Assembly: GCF_000003815.2 (NCBI RefSeq)
Contig: NC_049992.1
Coordinates: 2,713,440-2,777,439 of the forward strand
DNA: 64,000 nucleotides
From: Branchiostoma floridae
Lineage: Eukaryota; Chordata; Leptocardii; Amphioxiformes; Branchiostomatidae
Reading direction: 5' to 3'
Position numbers and translations under genes: made by a program. Below are positions 56,401 through 64,000 of the stretch, one piece after another. Numbering within the stretch: the first letter of the stretch is position 1; each line of letters starts with the position of its first letter. Below the pieces are notes generated by a model. It was not told where the DNA came from, made no database searches, and saw nothing but the letters and a program-made list of their open reading frames with translations.

Positions 56401-59400
56401 ATACAGGAAATGGCGTTTCAGAGGGTCTAGATTTAAAACATTTCCATAACCTACCTTGCAACGGCTCGTACCTTCGCCGCTCGAGATGGTGAAAATATGT
56501 TGGGGGTGTCGCCCTCAATAACTAAAGCTAAAACTATATGTATGTGTATTTTTGATAGAAATGTCATTGAAGTTAGCTTAGTCTGGCAGCAAAATTTGCC
56601 CCTCAAAATACAGGAAATAGCGTTTAGATTTGAAATTTTTCCGGGGGTCCATGCCCCCGGACCCCCCTAGAAGCGTCGCGCCGGCCCTCGATTTAGTGAT
56701 ATAACAAATGTTCGCCCCCACAACTAAAAAATGGTGCCGCCGCCTCTGCACCTGTATCGTTTAGCGTACGCGATATATTCTTAAAGGCGTCTACTTTACA
56801 TCACGTCATTCAGGTAAGAGCGAGCGCTGGTATTGGCTTTTGTTCTGCGCGACCTGGCGTGTAAAGTCTATTTGGTGAGTATCTGGTGACGTAATTTTTG
56901 TTGCCAAACAGCGGGAACACGTTTCGTCTCAAAGCTGAGACAAAGACACGCCCTAAAACTGGATATTCCCAGGCTAACACACCGCGGCCACATTGGTGAC
57001 AGGAATTGTTACTATAATGTGACAAATAGTCGTTTGTGTCGGCTCAAAAACAAAAAAAAATAAATATACGTGCACAAGGCTTGGAATACGTACCTGAAGT
57101 ACTTTATATCTCTTCACAGTGGTGCTTAGGAGGGCGATAAAACATTCAGTATGTTTTGATACTACTGTGGGTTTTTGTAGGTGATGGGGGTAACGGATCA
57201 TGATCTGAACTAAGAAATGAGAGGAGACCTCGCGCACTTTAATATAAGGTCTTCCCTTCGAATTTCTAGGGAGGGTAGACATATTATAAGTAGGATAGGC
57301 CGTCGTTGCAACCACTGATTAATATGAGAAATAATTGTCAATTATACGTACAGAAATGTCAACCTTGTTTTGAGTTCAGGGATGGTCAGTATCTCTTGTC
57401 ACGCCTAGGATGAAATCCATCGGCCGAAGGAACAAATTGATATTTGAATTTTTCACAGAACGAAAGGTATGACAAAACCTTTCATATCAAGTTGGTCACA
57501 TTCGACGCGGTGGATAGGCATGCCACTCATGTCAACTCATGTCTTTTTTGTTTCACAAGTCATCAAAGTTGAAATGACAAGACGGAGTTAAGTTATATTC
57601 AACTTATATCCTTGCCGTCACTGTACAGCATGGAAATCTTACGGCGTCTGCGAAGGACGTTCCCAGACGAATATTTTGATGGACGATCTCTTCTCACGTA
57701 TGCCGTCAGGCTCGTAGCCAGTTGTATAGTTCCTTGTCTCTTCAGACGGAGAGATATGCTCTGGTTCGAGATTGGTATTGTCAAAAGTGCCACCCATTCT
57801 TAGAGCACATCCTTGAGATACCTTCGTTCACTTGATGGGTCCAGTTTGTATCTCCGTTGTTCCGCGGAATCGCACCGATGTAAGGAACGCCAGATTTCTG
57901 GAGCGTGAACGCCTTGTCAATGATAAGTTTGGCGGGGCCATTGTTGTTGTTAGACTCGGCGTACATGACAACATTACTGGGATTGTACTTCTGAGTGTCG
58001 TCATGAAGGATTGGGTACGTTGTTGGAGTCGGGCGCCACGGCGAGTGAAACATGTTTACATTTTCTTTCTTTGTACATTGTCTAAACCTTCGTCGACGTA
58101 AGTCCCATAATTGATAGGACGCCACAACTTGTTGCGGAAACTTTTCACAAATCGTTTGAAACAACAACGGTTTTCTGTCAATCGTTCTTACATGATATTG
58201 CAAAGACATTACATATATATTATGTGCCAAATAATCATTTACTTATCATGTACACAATTCAATATATATCTGCTTCCAAAAAAGAAGTCAAACCAAACCT
58301 GTTTAGAAATAGCCAACACTAGTATTAGATTAGAATATTGTTTATGACTGTCCATTGTCACTATGTGTATACCATGTACTTGCAATTAGCCCTCGGGCAC
58401 GAACTTGCAAATAAACTTCTATATATCTGAAGGTAAGCATTCACGATATAATCTGCACAGGGATCAACTTGACATCGAGACATTCATTTAAGGGGTGCGA
58501 CTTGGTATTGGCTCTTGTTCTGCGTAAAAAGTAATTCAAGGTCGCTGCTTTTGTTCAGTATTCGGAACACGTTTCTTCTCAGAGCTGAGACAAAGTCACG
58601 CCCCAATAACCTTAGATATCCTTAGCTTGCCACACTGTGACGACCTTGGCGACGGGAATTGTTACAATAATGTAACAAATGATTGAGTTTTGTTGATTCA
58701 AAGTAGATTCCATCGGTTTCCATGGTAACTAACAGGCACCTGTTATAGACACAAAGGCGCGCCCAGTAACAGATCCGTTTCACGCCGCGCCTAATGTAGC
58801 AAACTTGGTTTCACATGTGACAATAATTGTTACAGAAATGTGACAACCTAGTGTGGTTGTTGATTCATACGAGAGGCATGCGGCGGGTTTAGAATGCGTG
58901 AAGAAATTGGGAAAAAATGTCTTGAACAAAAACTTTGTAACAAACCTAGCAGACAATTTCTTTGTTCATTTTGTGTGTGCCTTTTCATGTTACTGATTGA
59001 GTTATCGAGTGATTCAAAGCCTTGTAAGGTCAACCTTCTTTCTCTGAACCAGCAGTCTCACACGTCATACACGTTTTGTTGTACGATTTTGGAAGGTAGG
59101 GAAGGACCAGCCGCCAGGCCAACTTTCGTTGGATCTTTTAAAAGTGATTTGTTTCAACGTCTATCTATGACAGTACGCGGTGTCGACGTCATTTTCTTCT
59201 AGCAGAACAAGTCGTGGGAAAGCAGGAGTCACAAATGGTACATGCTGCTTTATCTGATTAGCACTCGGCACTAATGAGGAATAGTATGGGTGTTAGGTTC
59301 ACACCACTACTAGCGGACTAGGCACCAGCTATAGAGGCTTGCGAAAATGTGCGGCCCAAGAGCTACAGAAATGGAGATGGGCGTCACCCATAAGCATTTG

Positions 59401-61279
59401 TCACGGATGCCCGGGCAACTTTAATTTTAACAAGAAACATGTGTCAGTACCTGTTCAACCGACATTTCATCGCAGTTTGTAGCTGGTTTATTAGGGAAAT
59501 TACCGGAATTAATTTGCAAATGACGACATAAAGGAAAGATACACAAGGGGCAATTAGTATCCATGGCGACCGCTTGTTGTAATCATAACAGCTGTTCAAG
59601 TGAGTTTGTAGCCAGAATTATTCATTTCAGCAACAGCTCCTAGCAACCAACGTGATTTTCTTAACTCGTTTAAATTTGCACTTTGTTTTATAACAATGAT
59701 ATGATACAAAAAGATGGTTTCATAGCGGACAGGAGCGGTACTAGTAAAAGCCTGCATTTTCAAGCGGTTATTTGCATCATTACGTTGTCATAGTTCTATA
59801 AGTGCGACCTCGGTCTCTCTAAAAGATAATCTCCATGACGAAAGATCTTCAGCTTTAGACGCGACTTATAGTCGTGGATTAAAACCTTGATACGAACATC
59901 CCTGTTGAGCCGGCTAATCTCTATATTGCATGCATAGGTAAACACACAAAGGGTGGCAGTGTAATAAACATTGTGATCAGTCACTTCTATGTACGGAAAT
60001 AGGCGCAAATCGCCCTGAAAACGCGTTTGAGGCCTATATTTTAGACGAAATTACGAAGTCCAATACATTTTAAAAGGACGTTGTGATCAGCCACTTCTAT
60101 GTACACGTACATTATGTACTGTAAAGAAATAGGTTTGAATTAATAATGAATCAATTACTGTGATTGATAAAGGGTTCCCCAAACAGAAAATGACCTCCTA
60201 GAACAGGAGCTTTTATCCTGTGTCTAAAAATGTTATTTTTTCACGCAAATTTAAAAAAAAGACGCCGTGATTCGCCTTTCTTCACATTTGTACGCGCTTA
60301 AACTTGTCATAGGTCGTCTTGAGATTTTCACGTCGCAGGATTAAATATTATCTATGTGGCGTCGTGAGCTCGTGGCGTAACTGATAGAGTGTAGTGCTCA
60401 AAACCTAGCAATAGAGGACCCGGGTTCGATGCCCGCCGTGCCCCGACGTTGTGCCCTTGGGAAAGGCATTTTACACAACCTTCCTCACTTCAGCCAGGTG
60501 TAAAAATACCTGACTTCGGACGTGGAAGTAAAAGAGTACCTTTACCTTCTTTTCGTATTTTGCACGTTTCACTGTTTCCTTCACGAAACAGTTTAATTTC
60601 GTACAGCAGATGCATGACAAGAATGCCCTCGGTTTTTGATCGTACGACTTACTAGTATGCGATCGAGGCCTAATTAGCCAGACCAGGTTTTCAAAATGAT
60701 CGCCTTGCTATGTCGGTTGTGCTGTGGTTGTTGTCTGTTCTTCTGACAGACAGGACTAACACACAACCACTAGAAGCACCCCTATTTGCTGTATGCCTGT
60801 TACTACAGGAAACAAGGAGAACCAACAGTGAATTGATATACCCTGGACTCGTTTTGGACATTTGTGAACGCTTTATACCAACAACAGTTACATCATTCTC
60901 CAAGCTAATCCGGTGGGGAGAATCATAACTCTGTTTTTTGAGGAGTACGGACCAAAAACGCGACATTTGTAATAAAACATCGCAATCTTGCCCCCACCTT
61001 TGCTTGGAAAGTTACATCATAGCCGTGCGACTGTTGTTGTCTGCTTGCCCTGTCTCTTGTCTTATAGGCGGTGTCGTCTACACATATGCGGTAATAACGG
61101 CAATCGCAGATGTTTTTATGTCCTTGCACGCTAAAAATACCATCTTTACGCCGCCTGATTACGTTGTTAAAGAGAAACGCACCTTGTACCGACGGCTGGG
61201 CTGCCGAGGTGGTCGCAGTTGTTGTCTGGCCCGCAGAAAAGGCCCACCACACCGACAACACAAGTACGGAAAGCCACAT
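50265..61279 (-). CDS. Ionotropic glutamate receptor lacking the amino-terminal domain (ten exons, 495 aa)
   Basis: Exons 61279-61183, 55550-55522, 55024-54824, 54329-54165, 53635-53482, 53025-52801, 51993-51851, 51361-51243, 50935-50725, 50408-50265. All introns are GT-AG and all phases fit; the total is 1488 nt including TGA. Order: signal peptide (about 1-18), short linker, S1 (about 33-160), M1 (165-186), pore loop M2 (about 202-219), M3 with Y-T-A-N-L-A-A (229-252), S2, M4 (417-444), cytoplasmic tail (449-495). The protein would be a plasma-membrane, ligand-gated cation-channel subunit. The roughly 380-residue amino-terminal domain of most iGluRs is missing, as in vertebrate kainate-binding proteins. 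Subfamily not assigned. The link from exon 1 to exon 2 across 5.6 kb is inferred from phase and the need for a signal peptide; the other nine exons are firm. Confidence 0.85.
50530..50690 (+). mobile_element. SINE-like sequence
   Basis: TGTGGCTGAGTGGTAAC resembles a box A and GTGTTCGATGTGCC a decayed box B; the tail GATTGGGTACCTACTGGC resembles the GGGTACCTACC of the 49.4-kb SINE. It lies in the last iGluR intron, on the opposite strand. Confidence 0.45.
50725..50935 (-). CDS. iGluR exon 9: S2 end and M4
   Basis: 211 nt, phase 2 in, 0 out. Encodes E-N-G-E-I-D-E-L-T-T-K-W-W and P-A-S-G-C (Cys401, partner of Cys347), then the M4 helix F-Y-G-I-L-S-I-L-G-A-G-A-G-L-A-L-I-V-A-A. Donor GTGAGT. Confidence 0.92.
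51044..51281. repeat. Tandem duplication covering the 3' end of iGluR exon 8
   Basis: Unit 1 is 51044-51165, unit 2 is 51166-51281. Each contains AAAGTTCCAGGTTTAA, ATGGCGGAC, GTCATGATCACGTGAGTTT and the exon end GTGAGTTCCTCTGTGTAGGG. Unit 2 includes the real exon 8 end and donor; unit 1 carries a copy with its own GTAGGT donor but no acceptor. Confidence 0.9.
51243..51361 (-). CDS. iGluR exon 8: S2, first disulfide cysteine
   Basis: 119 nt, phase 0 in, 2 out. Encodes N-S-C-Q-L-M-M, then Y-A-I-G-L-P-H-G-S-P-Y, the conserved Y-G-I-x-x-P-K-G-S motif. Its last 39 nt and donor are duplicated as a pseudo-exon end at 51127-51165. Confidence 0.9.
51636..51794. mobile_element. 159-bp MITE in iGluR intron
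   Basis: Inverted termini of about 45 bp: AACGCTAGTTCACCTTTATC on the left and the complement of AACGCCAGTTCACCTTTATC on the right, extending through GGGTxAxCTATATC. No target duplication identified. The termini equal part of the 130-bp satellite unit at 33.5-34.5 kb. Confidence 0.8.
51851..51993 (-). CDS. iGluR exon 7: S2 middle
   Basis: 143 nt, phase 1 in, 0 out. Encodes Y-D-K-M-W-T-Q-M and Y-I-F-I-H-D-G-P-W-V-E-Y. Asp331 occupies the place of the amine-binding acidic residue of iGluRs (Glu in AMPA/kainate, Asp in NMDA types). Confidence 0.9.
52569..52797. repeat. Minisatellite, 11-bp unit TTCTACTCGTG
   Basis: About 20 units with variants (TTCTACTCGAG, ATCTACTCGTG). It ends three bases from the GTGAGT donor of iGluR exon 6, so intron bases from about +4 on are already part of the repeat. 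Plus-strand ORFs of 100 codons here are repeat translations. Confidence 0.95.
52801..53025 (-). CDS. iGluR exon 6: end of M2, M3 gate, start of S2
   Basis: 225 nt, phase 1-1. Encodes the M3 gating motif N-T-Y-T-A-N-L-A-A-S-L-T (consensus S-Y-T-A-N-L-A-A-F-L-T) and the S2 start S-P-D-D-L, A-I-T-Y-G. The donor GTGAGT runs directly into an 11-bp minisatellite. Confidence 0.92.
53083..53228. repeat. Inverted repeat, about 28-bp arms
   Basis: Left arm 53083-53110 starts ATCTTTAGATTTTTCA; right arm 53201-53228 ends TGAAAAATCTAAAGAT. The internal 90 bp also contains several AATCTTGAGATC-type words. Possible MITE in the iGluR intron. Confidence 0.8.
53482..53635 (-). CDS. iGluR exon 5: M1 and start of pore loop
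   Basis: 154 nt, phase 0 in, 1 out. Starts V-W-M-T-I-L-G, the pre-M1/M1 helix, then a charged loop R-S-R-L-T-R-G and T-T-L-W-V-S-V-G-W, the beginning of M2. Acceptor ACGTAG, donor GTCAGT. Confidence 0.88.
54165..54329 (-). CDS. iGluR exon 4: S1 end with ligand-binding arginine
   Basis: 165 nt, phase 0-0, donor GTACAA. Encodes A-A-L-T-I-T-S-H-R-E-D-V-I-D-F-T-K-P. Arg124 is the universal ligand alpha-carboxylate contact of iGluRs, and the T of the P-L-T motif is kept while P is replaced by A. Confidence 0.9.
54650..54760 (+). mobile_element. SINE body, tRNA head missing
   Basis: CTTGTGCCCTTGCTGGGAAA, TTTTTACACATTTCC and CACTCAGGTGAAAATGAGTA match the body of the 60.4-kb SINE. No box A/B in front. 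Followed by a (CTA)n-like TACTACTACTA tail at about 54796. Confidence 0.6.
54824..55024 (-). CDS. iGluR exon 3: S1 core
   Basis: 201 nt, phase 0-0. Encodes E-A-P-F-A-V, W-R-G-F-C-V-D-L-L-E, and W-T-G-A-V-G-D-V-V, the S1 segments that conserved iGluRs show as E-x-P-F, G-x-C-x-D-L and W-x-G-x-x-G-x-x. Donor is the slightly unusual CAG/GTTATC; it gives a two-residue extension (S-Q) before N-A-D relative to typical receptors. Confidence 0.85.
55522..55550 (-). CDS. iGluR exon 2: first S1 strand (29-nt microexon)
   Basis: Between a TTTTTACAG acceptor and a GTGAGT donor. Encodes Q-F-F-R-V-V-T-F-E, the first beta-strand of the iGluR ligand-binding domain, which continues into E-A-P-F in the next exon. 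Phase 1 in, phase 0 out. Confidence 0.75.
55850..56755. mobile_element. Inverted-terminus element with internal tandem repeats
   Basis: The ends carry GGCGGCACCATGGGGGC on the left and the inverse, AAATGGTGCCGCCGCC, on the right. Inside, about four degenerate units of 180-190 bp each have TGCAGGAAATG or TACAGGAAATG, a TCAGAGGGTC word and a GGTG or GTCGTCGCCC segment; one near 56640 has a CCGGGGG/CCCCCGG palindrome. Probably a non-autonomous DNA transposon. Confidence 0.6.
56822..57030. repeat. Dispersed repeat copy 1
   Basis: Aligns with 58505-58690: GGTATTGGCT, TTGTTCTGCG, GGAACACGTTTC, AGCTGAGACAAAG and GGAATTGTTAC. A shorter third copy (about 58735-58850) shares ATTGTTACAxxAATGTGACAA. Confidence 0.75.
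57781..58230 (-). pseudogene. SGNH-hydrolase-like ORF fragment of a probable retroelement
   Basis: A 149-codon open frame with E-S-N-N-N-N-G-P-A, then I-D-K-A-F-T-L, V-P-Y-I-G-A-I-P-R-N-N-G-D, and V-N-E-G-I-S-R-M-C. These resemble SGNH block III (G-T-N-N) and the following I-x-P-R-x-D strand of the esterase-like domains found in some LINE ORF1 proteins. The block III glycine-threonine is replaced by E-S, and the catalytic Ser and His blocks are not seen. It may instead be a host pseudogene. Confidence 0.4.
58280..58432 (+). mobile_element. LINE 3' end
   Basis: TTGCAATTAGCCCTCGGGCA and ACTTGCAAATAAAC match the 3' terminus of the 11.6-14.1 kb LINE; an upstream GAAGTCAAACC word also matches the end of that ORF. 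No coding part. Confidence 0.65.
58505..58690. repeat. Dispersed repeat copy 2
   Basis: Counterpart of 56822-57030 in the same orientation. Confidence 0.75.
58700..60359. other. iGluR intron 1, distal part: no gene seen
   Basis: A 102-codon plus ORF (58894-59202) and a 70-codon minus ORF (59796-60008) lack recognisable motifs. Includes the short third copy of the 56.8-kb repeat. Confidence 0.45.
60360..60545 (+). mobile_element. tRNA-derived SINE
   Basis: Box A-like GTGGCGTAACTGATAGAG (about 60372-60389) and box B GGTTCGATGCC (60423-60433), a body with TTGTGCCCTTGGGAAAGGCA, TTTTACACAACCTTCC and CAGCCAGGTGTAAAAATACC. The clearest copy of the family in this window. Confidence 0.8.
61183..61279 (-). 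CDS. iGluR exon 1: signal peptide
   Basis: 97 nt (32 codons + 1), ATG at 61279, donor GTGCGT after A-A-G (phase 1). Encodes M-W-L-S-V-L-V-L-S-V-W-W-A-F-S-A-G-Q, a clear signal peptide, then a Thr/Ala-rich linker. The phase matches the 29-nt exon 2, giving a Q-G-Q-F-F-R junction. The frame stays open for over 100 codons past the donor, so an unspliced form cannot be excluded. In-frame ATGs further upstream (to 61435) would precede the signal core and are not preferred. Confidence 0.6.
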
Positions 61280-62328
61280 GTCCTCAACAGTCTGACTCTT
61301 CCACTGCACAAAACAGCGCCTACAGTCTTTCCTTGTCTGTTCCGGATACTCAGCGGCTTGGATAGTGTTTCGGTACGCCTTAAACGTCTTGGGTTGAAAG
61401 GGGAGGAGCGTCTTCAGGTGAATGACGGAATCCAAGGAACATGTTACGGTTACTTCTGTCGTCGGCCTACCTGTTGACAGGTGTGACCAGGTAAAGGTGG
61501 AAACTTAGATATCAGGTGTCACCTTTCAACAGGTAAGGGAGAGGGTTTTGTCTTCGGGGTGGGGATGGGGGTGGTACCATTCTACTCGAGGATTTCTTCT
61601 CGATCTCAGTTTGACTAATATTAAGCTTTGATTCGTCAAATCCAATAAGTAAACGTAGAAAAGTGGTAAAATGTGTATATTCTGGTACAGAGAATGTTCT
61701 GAATCTCCCCTTGATAACTTGACCACCCCCAGTGATAACCTGTAGTGGACTGTCCCCAGACGAATACAGGTGGATGTTTGTCAGGTCATTAGTACAGGAC
61801 GCTTTGCGGCGTGTGGTCTTAGTGGTATCCTCCTTTGCAGCCTTTTAGGGCCAGCATTTTTTTCTTGGTTTTCAACGAATGTGCCAGGTTTTTATGCCTG
61901 GAAAAAAGAAGAAGCGCCGAAACGACTTTTCCTACATAAGAACCTGGCCCACATGTTGAAGATCGCGAACCAAACCTATCACCCAAAATGAGCCCCAGTG
62001 CTTCTAGCCGGCTGCGGGGCCGGAGACTTCCATTGGGACTGCGTTAAGCGGGAAGGGGGGTGTATTGGGAATACAGTAGTCACCACACATTAGTTTATAT
62101 GTTTATATGTTGTGTTGGACACTGTCCAGAGAAATGAGTCAGAATGTGAAGAATGACTGCGTTAATTTGAACCTATTTTCTGATAATAAAAAAAAAAACA
62201 CCTTTTCGTAAGTAGCGCGTCGATAGTACCTAATGATATAACGTCATACTGGACCGCATTCCCATTCAAAGAATATCTTGAAAAGAACGACGACCAAGTA
62301 CATAGTCAATTGAAGTTGAACAAAAGTA
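61280..62328. other. Upstream of the iGluR start: no gene seen
   Basis: Presumed promoter zone of the iGluR gene. A short inverted repeat with TGTTGACAGGTG / CACCTTTCAACAGG lies at about 61470-61535. The 73-codon ORF at 61770 has no recognisable domain. Confidence 0.45.
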
Positions 62329-62437
62329 AAACTGTATCTCTGTTATATACTTTATCTGACCCTTGCCTCTTCCCTCATGACCTCAATGAAAAGCGTCCCG
62401 CAGGCCGATTTGAGCTTTTATGAATATATAAAGGTTC
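62329..62437 (-). repeat. Dispersed repeat, inverted copy of 7373-7490
   Basis: See 7373-7490. Confidence 0.75.
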
Positions 62438-63889
62438 AAACAAAATGTACAAAAACAGTAACGAGTGACCGTTATGCGAGTAGTTCCATGCCAAACTGGG
62501 TTAAGTTTCCCATTGGAGTGACAAAGTGCAAAGTCATGGTAAATATTGACAAGTCGGTTCCCCATGCATTTTCAGATCAGAATATAAGATATTGTATTTC
62601 TTTTCCGACATAGCTTTAAAATATTCGACTTTGCATTTGTTTAACACAATGTTGTAGTGAGGAGCGCAGAGAAAGCTTAGCCGTTATAAACCCTTTAAAG
62701 TCCGTACAGACTGCGTGATTGCGAGGCATGGCTCTCCTTCCGTTAATAGGTGTTTATCTGTACTTATTTGCCCAGGAAAGAGCCATAGTAACCCTCTATG
62801 GTAGCATCACATATCACAATACAGTGGGCTAACAACGATTCCTAACGGGGACGATTCAACAAGCAAACACATATTATTGGCACTGCTTTCTACGTAATGT
62901 TTGTGTTTCGGTCTGTAAATCTGATCAAAAGAAATACGTATTGATTAGAGAGTAGCAAACTTTCAAGCCTGTCCATTTGTGTACGTAGTACACTTTCAAG
63001 CAAAGACACTGAATGACTTGCATGCGACTGTAACGGACTGCAGTTCCGCGGGCGCCGATAGGTGTCCTTCCACTTCGTGCTCGACGGAACATTCTTTGAC
63101 CGCAGCGGCTCTGCTACCCTGGGTGACAGGACCGGGTAGCTAGCGAGTTTTTGTTCGGGGAGCCAAGGCAGTCAGCCCGTCGACCTCACATTAGCGCTCC
63201 GGGGGAGTTTAAGCCCGAAGGAGTTATCGCTACCCGGCAGGTGGACCTAATTAAACTCCCCGGGGCGCTAATAGGAGCTCGGCGGGCCTGGCTGTCTTGA
63301 GGTACCGAATAAACTGTTCTAGCTGCCCGATCCCGGATGGTCCCCAGGGTACAGCGCTCCAACGGTCAAAGACGTTACAACAGGAGTAGAGCTAAGTAAA
63401 GGGCGAACCGCCGTCACACACAGGAGTGCAGTTCTAGTATCTTGGTTCTTTTGTAAAAAGTGTAACGTTATTGTAAAGTATTGCGGCGTCTTATGATAAA
63501 GCGTTTCGTCTAGATCTAGTAAGAGTATCCGCACATCACTATATCAAAGCTGCGCCCCCTGTTCGATCATAGTTCTATTTCGAACACCTCCGACAAAATA
63601 GCGCTTGACAGACGAAACTTGCCGCTGCCGCTAAGTTGAAAAACACCTTTTATCAAAATAATGACAACCGTAAAAGGAGGAGACATGGGCTTTTCTTAGA
63701 TAGTTCTATGGCCCATAATATTAACCGAAGTCAGGCGGCGGCCATTTCTGTCCTACCAGCGCTATTCCTGACGTAGGCGTTCGAAATCGAACAGAAGGTT
63801 CTATATGTTCCAGATGGTATTCGAAAGGAGCTGTGTCATGATTTTGCTTGACCGAGACGTTTGTTTTAGACGTTACGGCAGGAGGAACG
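62438..63889. other. Intergenic between two iGluR paralogues
   Basis: Apart from the palindrome at 63160-63310 no element or coding region is recognised. Confidence 0.5.
63160..63310. repeat. Long GC-rich palindrome
   Basis: Inner arms ATTAGCGCTCCGGGGGAGTT (about 63190-63211) and its near-perfect inverse (about 63251-63272); imperfect complementarity continues outward (GCAGTCAGCCCGTCGACCTC against the inverse of GAGCTCGGCGGGCCTGGCTG). Total about 150 bp. Hairpin-type MITE or cruciform-prone sequence. Confidence 0.8.
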
Positions 63890-64000
63890 CTAAGTGTGGA
63901 CCGCCATCTTGCTCTCCTTGAGACACTCCCTCACCACCCTCCTCACCATCTCCTCAGGGGTCTCCGGTATGCCGGGGGTTGACACGGCCGCTGACACGAC
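63890..64000 (-). CDS. C-terminal tail of a second iGluR paralogue (partial)
   Basis: Minus strand, stop TAG at 63890-63892, frame open to the edge. Encodes T-P-E-E-M-V-R-R-V-V-R-E-C-L-K-E-S, matching E-E-M-I-R-R-V-V-R-E-C-L-R-E-T of the complete receptor. So another receptor gene of the same subfamily lies beyond the right edge, head-to-tail with the first. Its exon start is outside the window. Confidence 0.8.
   Translation of the reverse strand, partial: VVSAAVSTPGIPETPEEMVRRVVRECLKESKMAVHT

Larger units (their letters stand above)
55551..61182. other. iGluR intron 1
   Basis: 5.6 kb. Searched for amino-terminal-domain exons on the minus strand and saw none. It holds an inverted-terminus element (55850-56755), three copies of a dispersed repeat, a degenerate SGNH-like ORF, a LINE 3' end and a SINE. 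Confidence 0.6.

Noticed and set aside
60360-60440. Possible genuine tRNA gene
   Set aside because: Box A and B are present, but the cloverleaf stems do not pair well and a SINE body shared with three other loci follows.
60938-61477. 179-aa plus-strand ORF
   Set aside because: Antisense to the iGluR signal-peptide exon and its open downstream frame; composition looks random.

Overview
The window looks like intron- and repeat-rich genomic DNA from an invertebrate deuterostome, most likely a lancelet (Branchiostoma). This is inferred from vertebrate-style split genes with GT-AG introns, CUB/sushi and ionotropic glutamate receptor (iGluR) genes in tandem-duplicated contexts, abundant LINE remnants, tRNA-derived SINEs and many short inverted-repeat elements. 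No species marker is present, so the assignment is inference. There is one 100-N assembly gap (11963-12062). No functional rRNA, tRNA, CRISPR or operon structure is visible.

Region 1 (1 to ~24 kb) holds the 5' part of a minus-strand gene for a secreted or membrane protein: signal-peptide exon (15221-15296), two CUB domains each split over two exons (7138-6908 + 4073-3969; 3592-3371 + 2903-2799) and a sushi domain (352-155), running off the left edge. All junctions are phase 1. The first exon and its upstream sequence are duplicated at about 20.0-21.6 kb (second exon 21045-21120), and a third copy of only the upstream module lies at 23768-23980. In copy A a 3.3-kb RTE-type LINE has inserted about 165 bp upstream of the ATG with a 14-bp target-site duplication; copy B preserves the empty site. 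Intron 1 is packed with other mobile DNA: a TTAA-flanked element carrying a LINE 3' remnant, a LINE PHD-finger remnant, a tandem triplication and a decayed LINE with a reverse transcriptase.

Region 2 (24-47 kb) has no gene I can support. It contains two adjacent satellites (76/77-bp and 130-bp units), a 490-bp (CTCTGT)-like tract, LINE 3' ends, several short inverted-repeat elements (three with 9-bp target-site duplications), hairpins, and degenerate tandem arrays.

Region 3 (47-64 kb) holds a plus-strand intronless ORF for a 230-aa cysteine-rich single-pass membrane protein (48105-48797) and a ten-exon minus-strand iGluR gene (61279 to 50265). The exon phases join perfectly to a 495-aa protein with signal peptide, S1, M1-M2-M3, S2, M4 and a short tail, but no amino-terminal domain. 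The last 111 bases of the window encode the C-terminal tail of a second, upstream iGluR paralogue, so this is a tandem iGluR cluster. SINEs, a MITE, a minisatellite and a partial exon duplication sit in the receptor's introns.

The coding logic is therefore two minus-strand multi-exon genes for extracellular or neuronal proteins plus one small membrane protein, in a landscape mostly shaped by transposition and local duplication.
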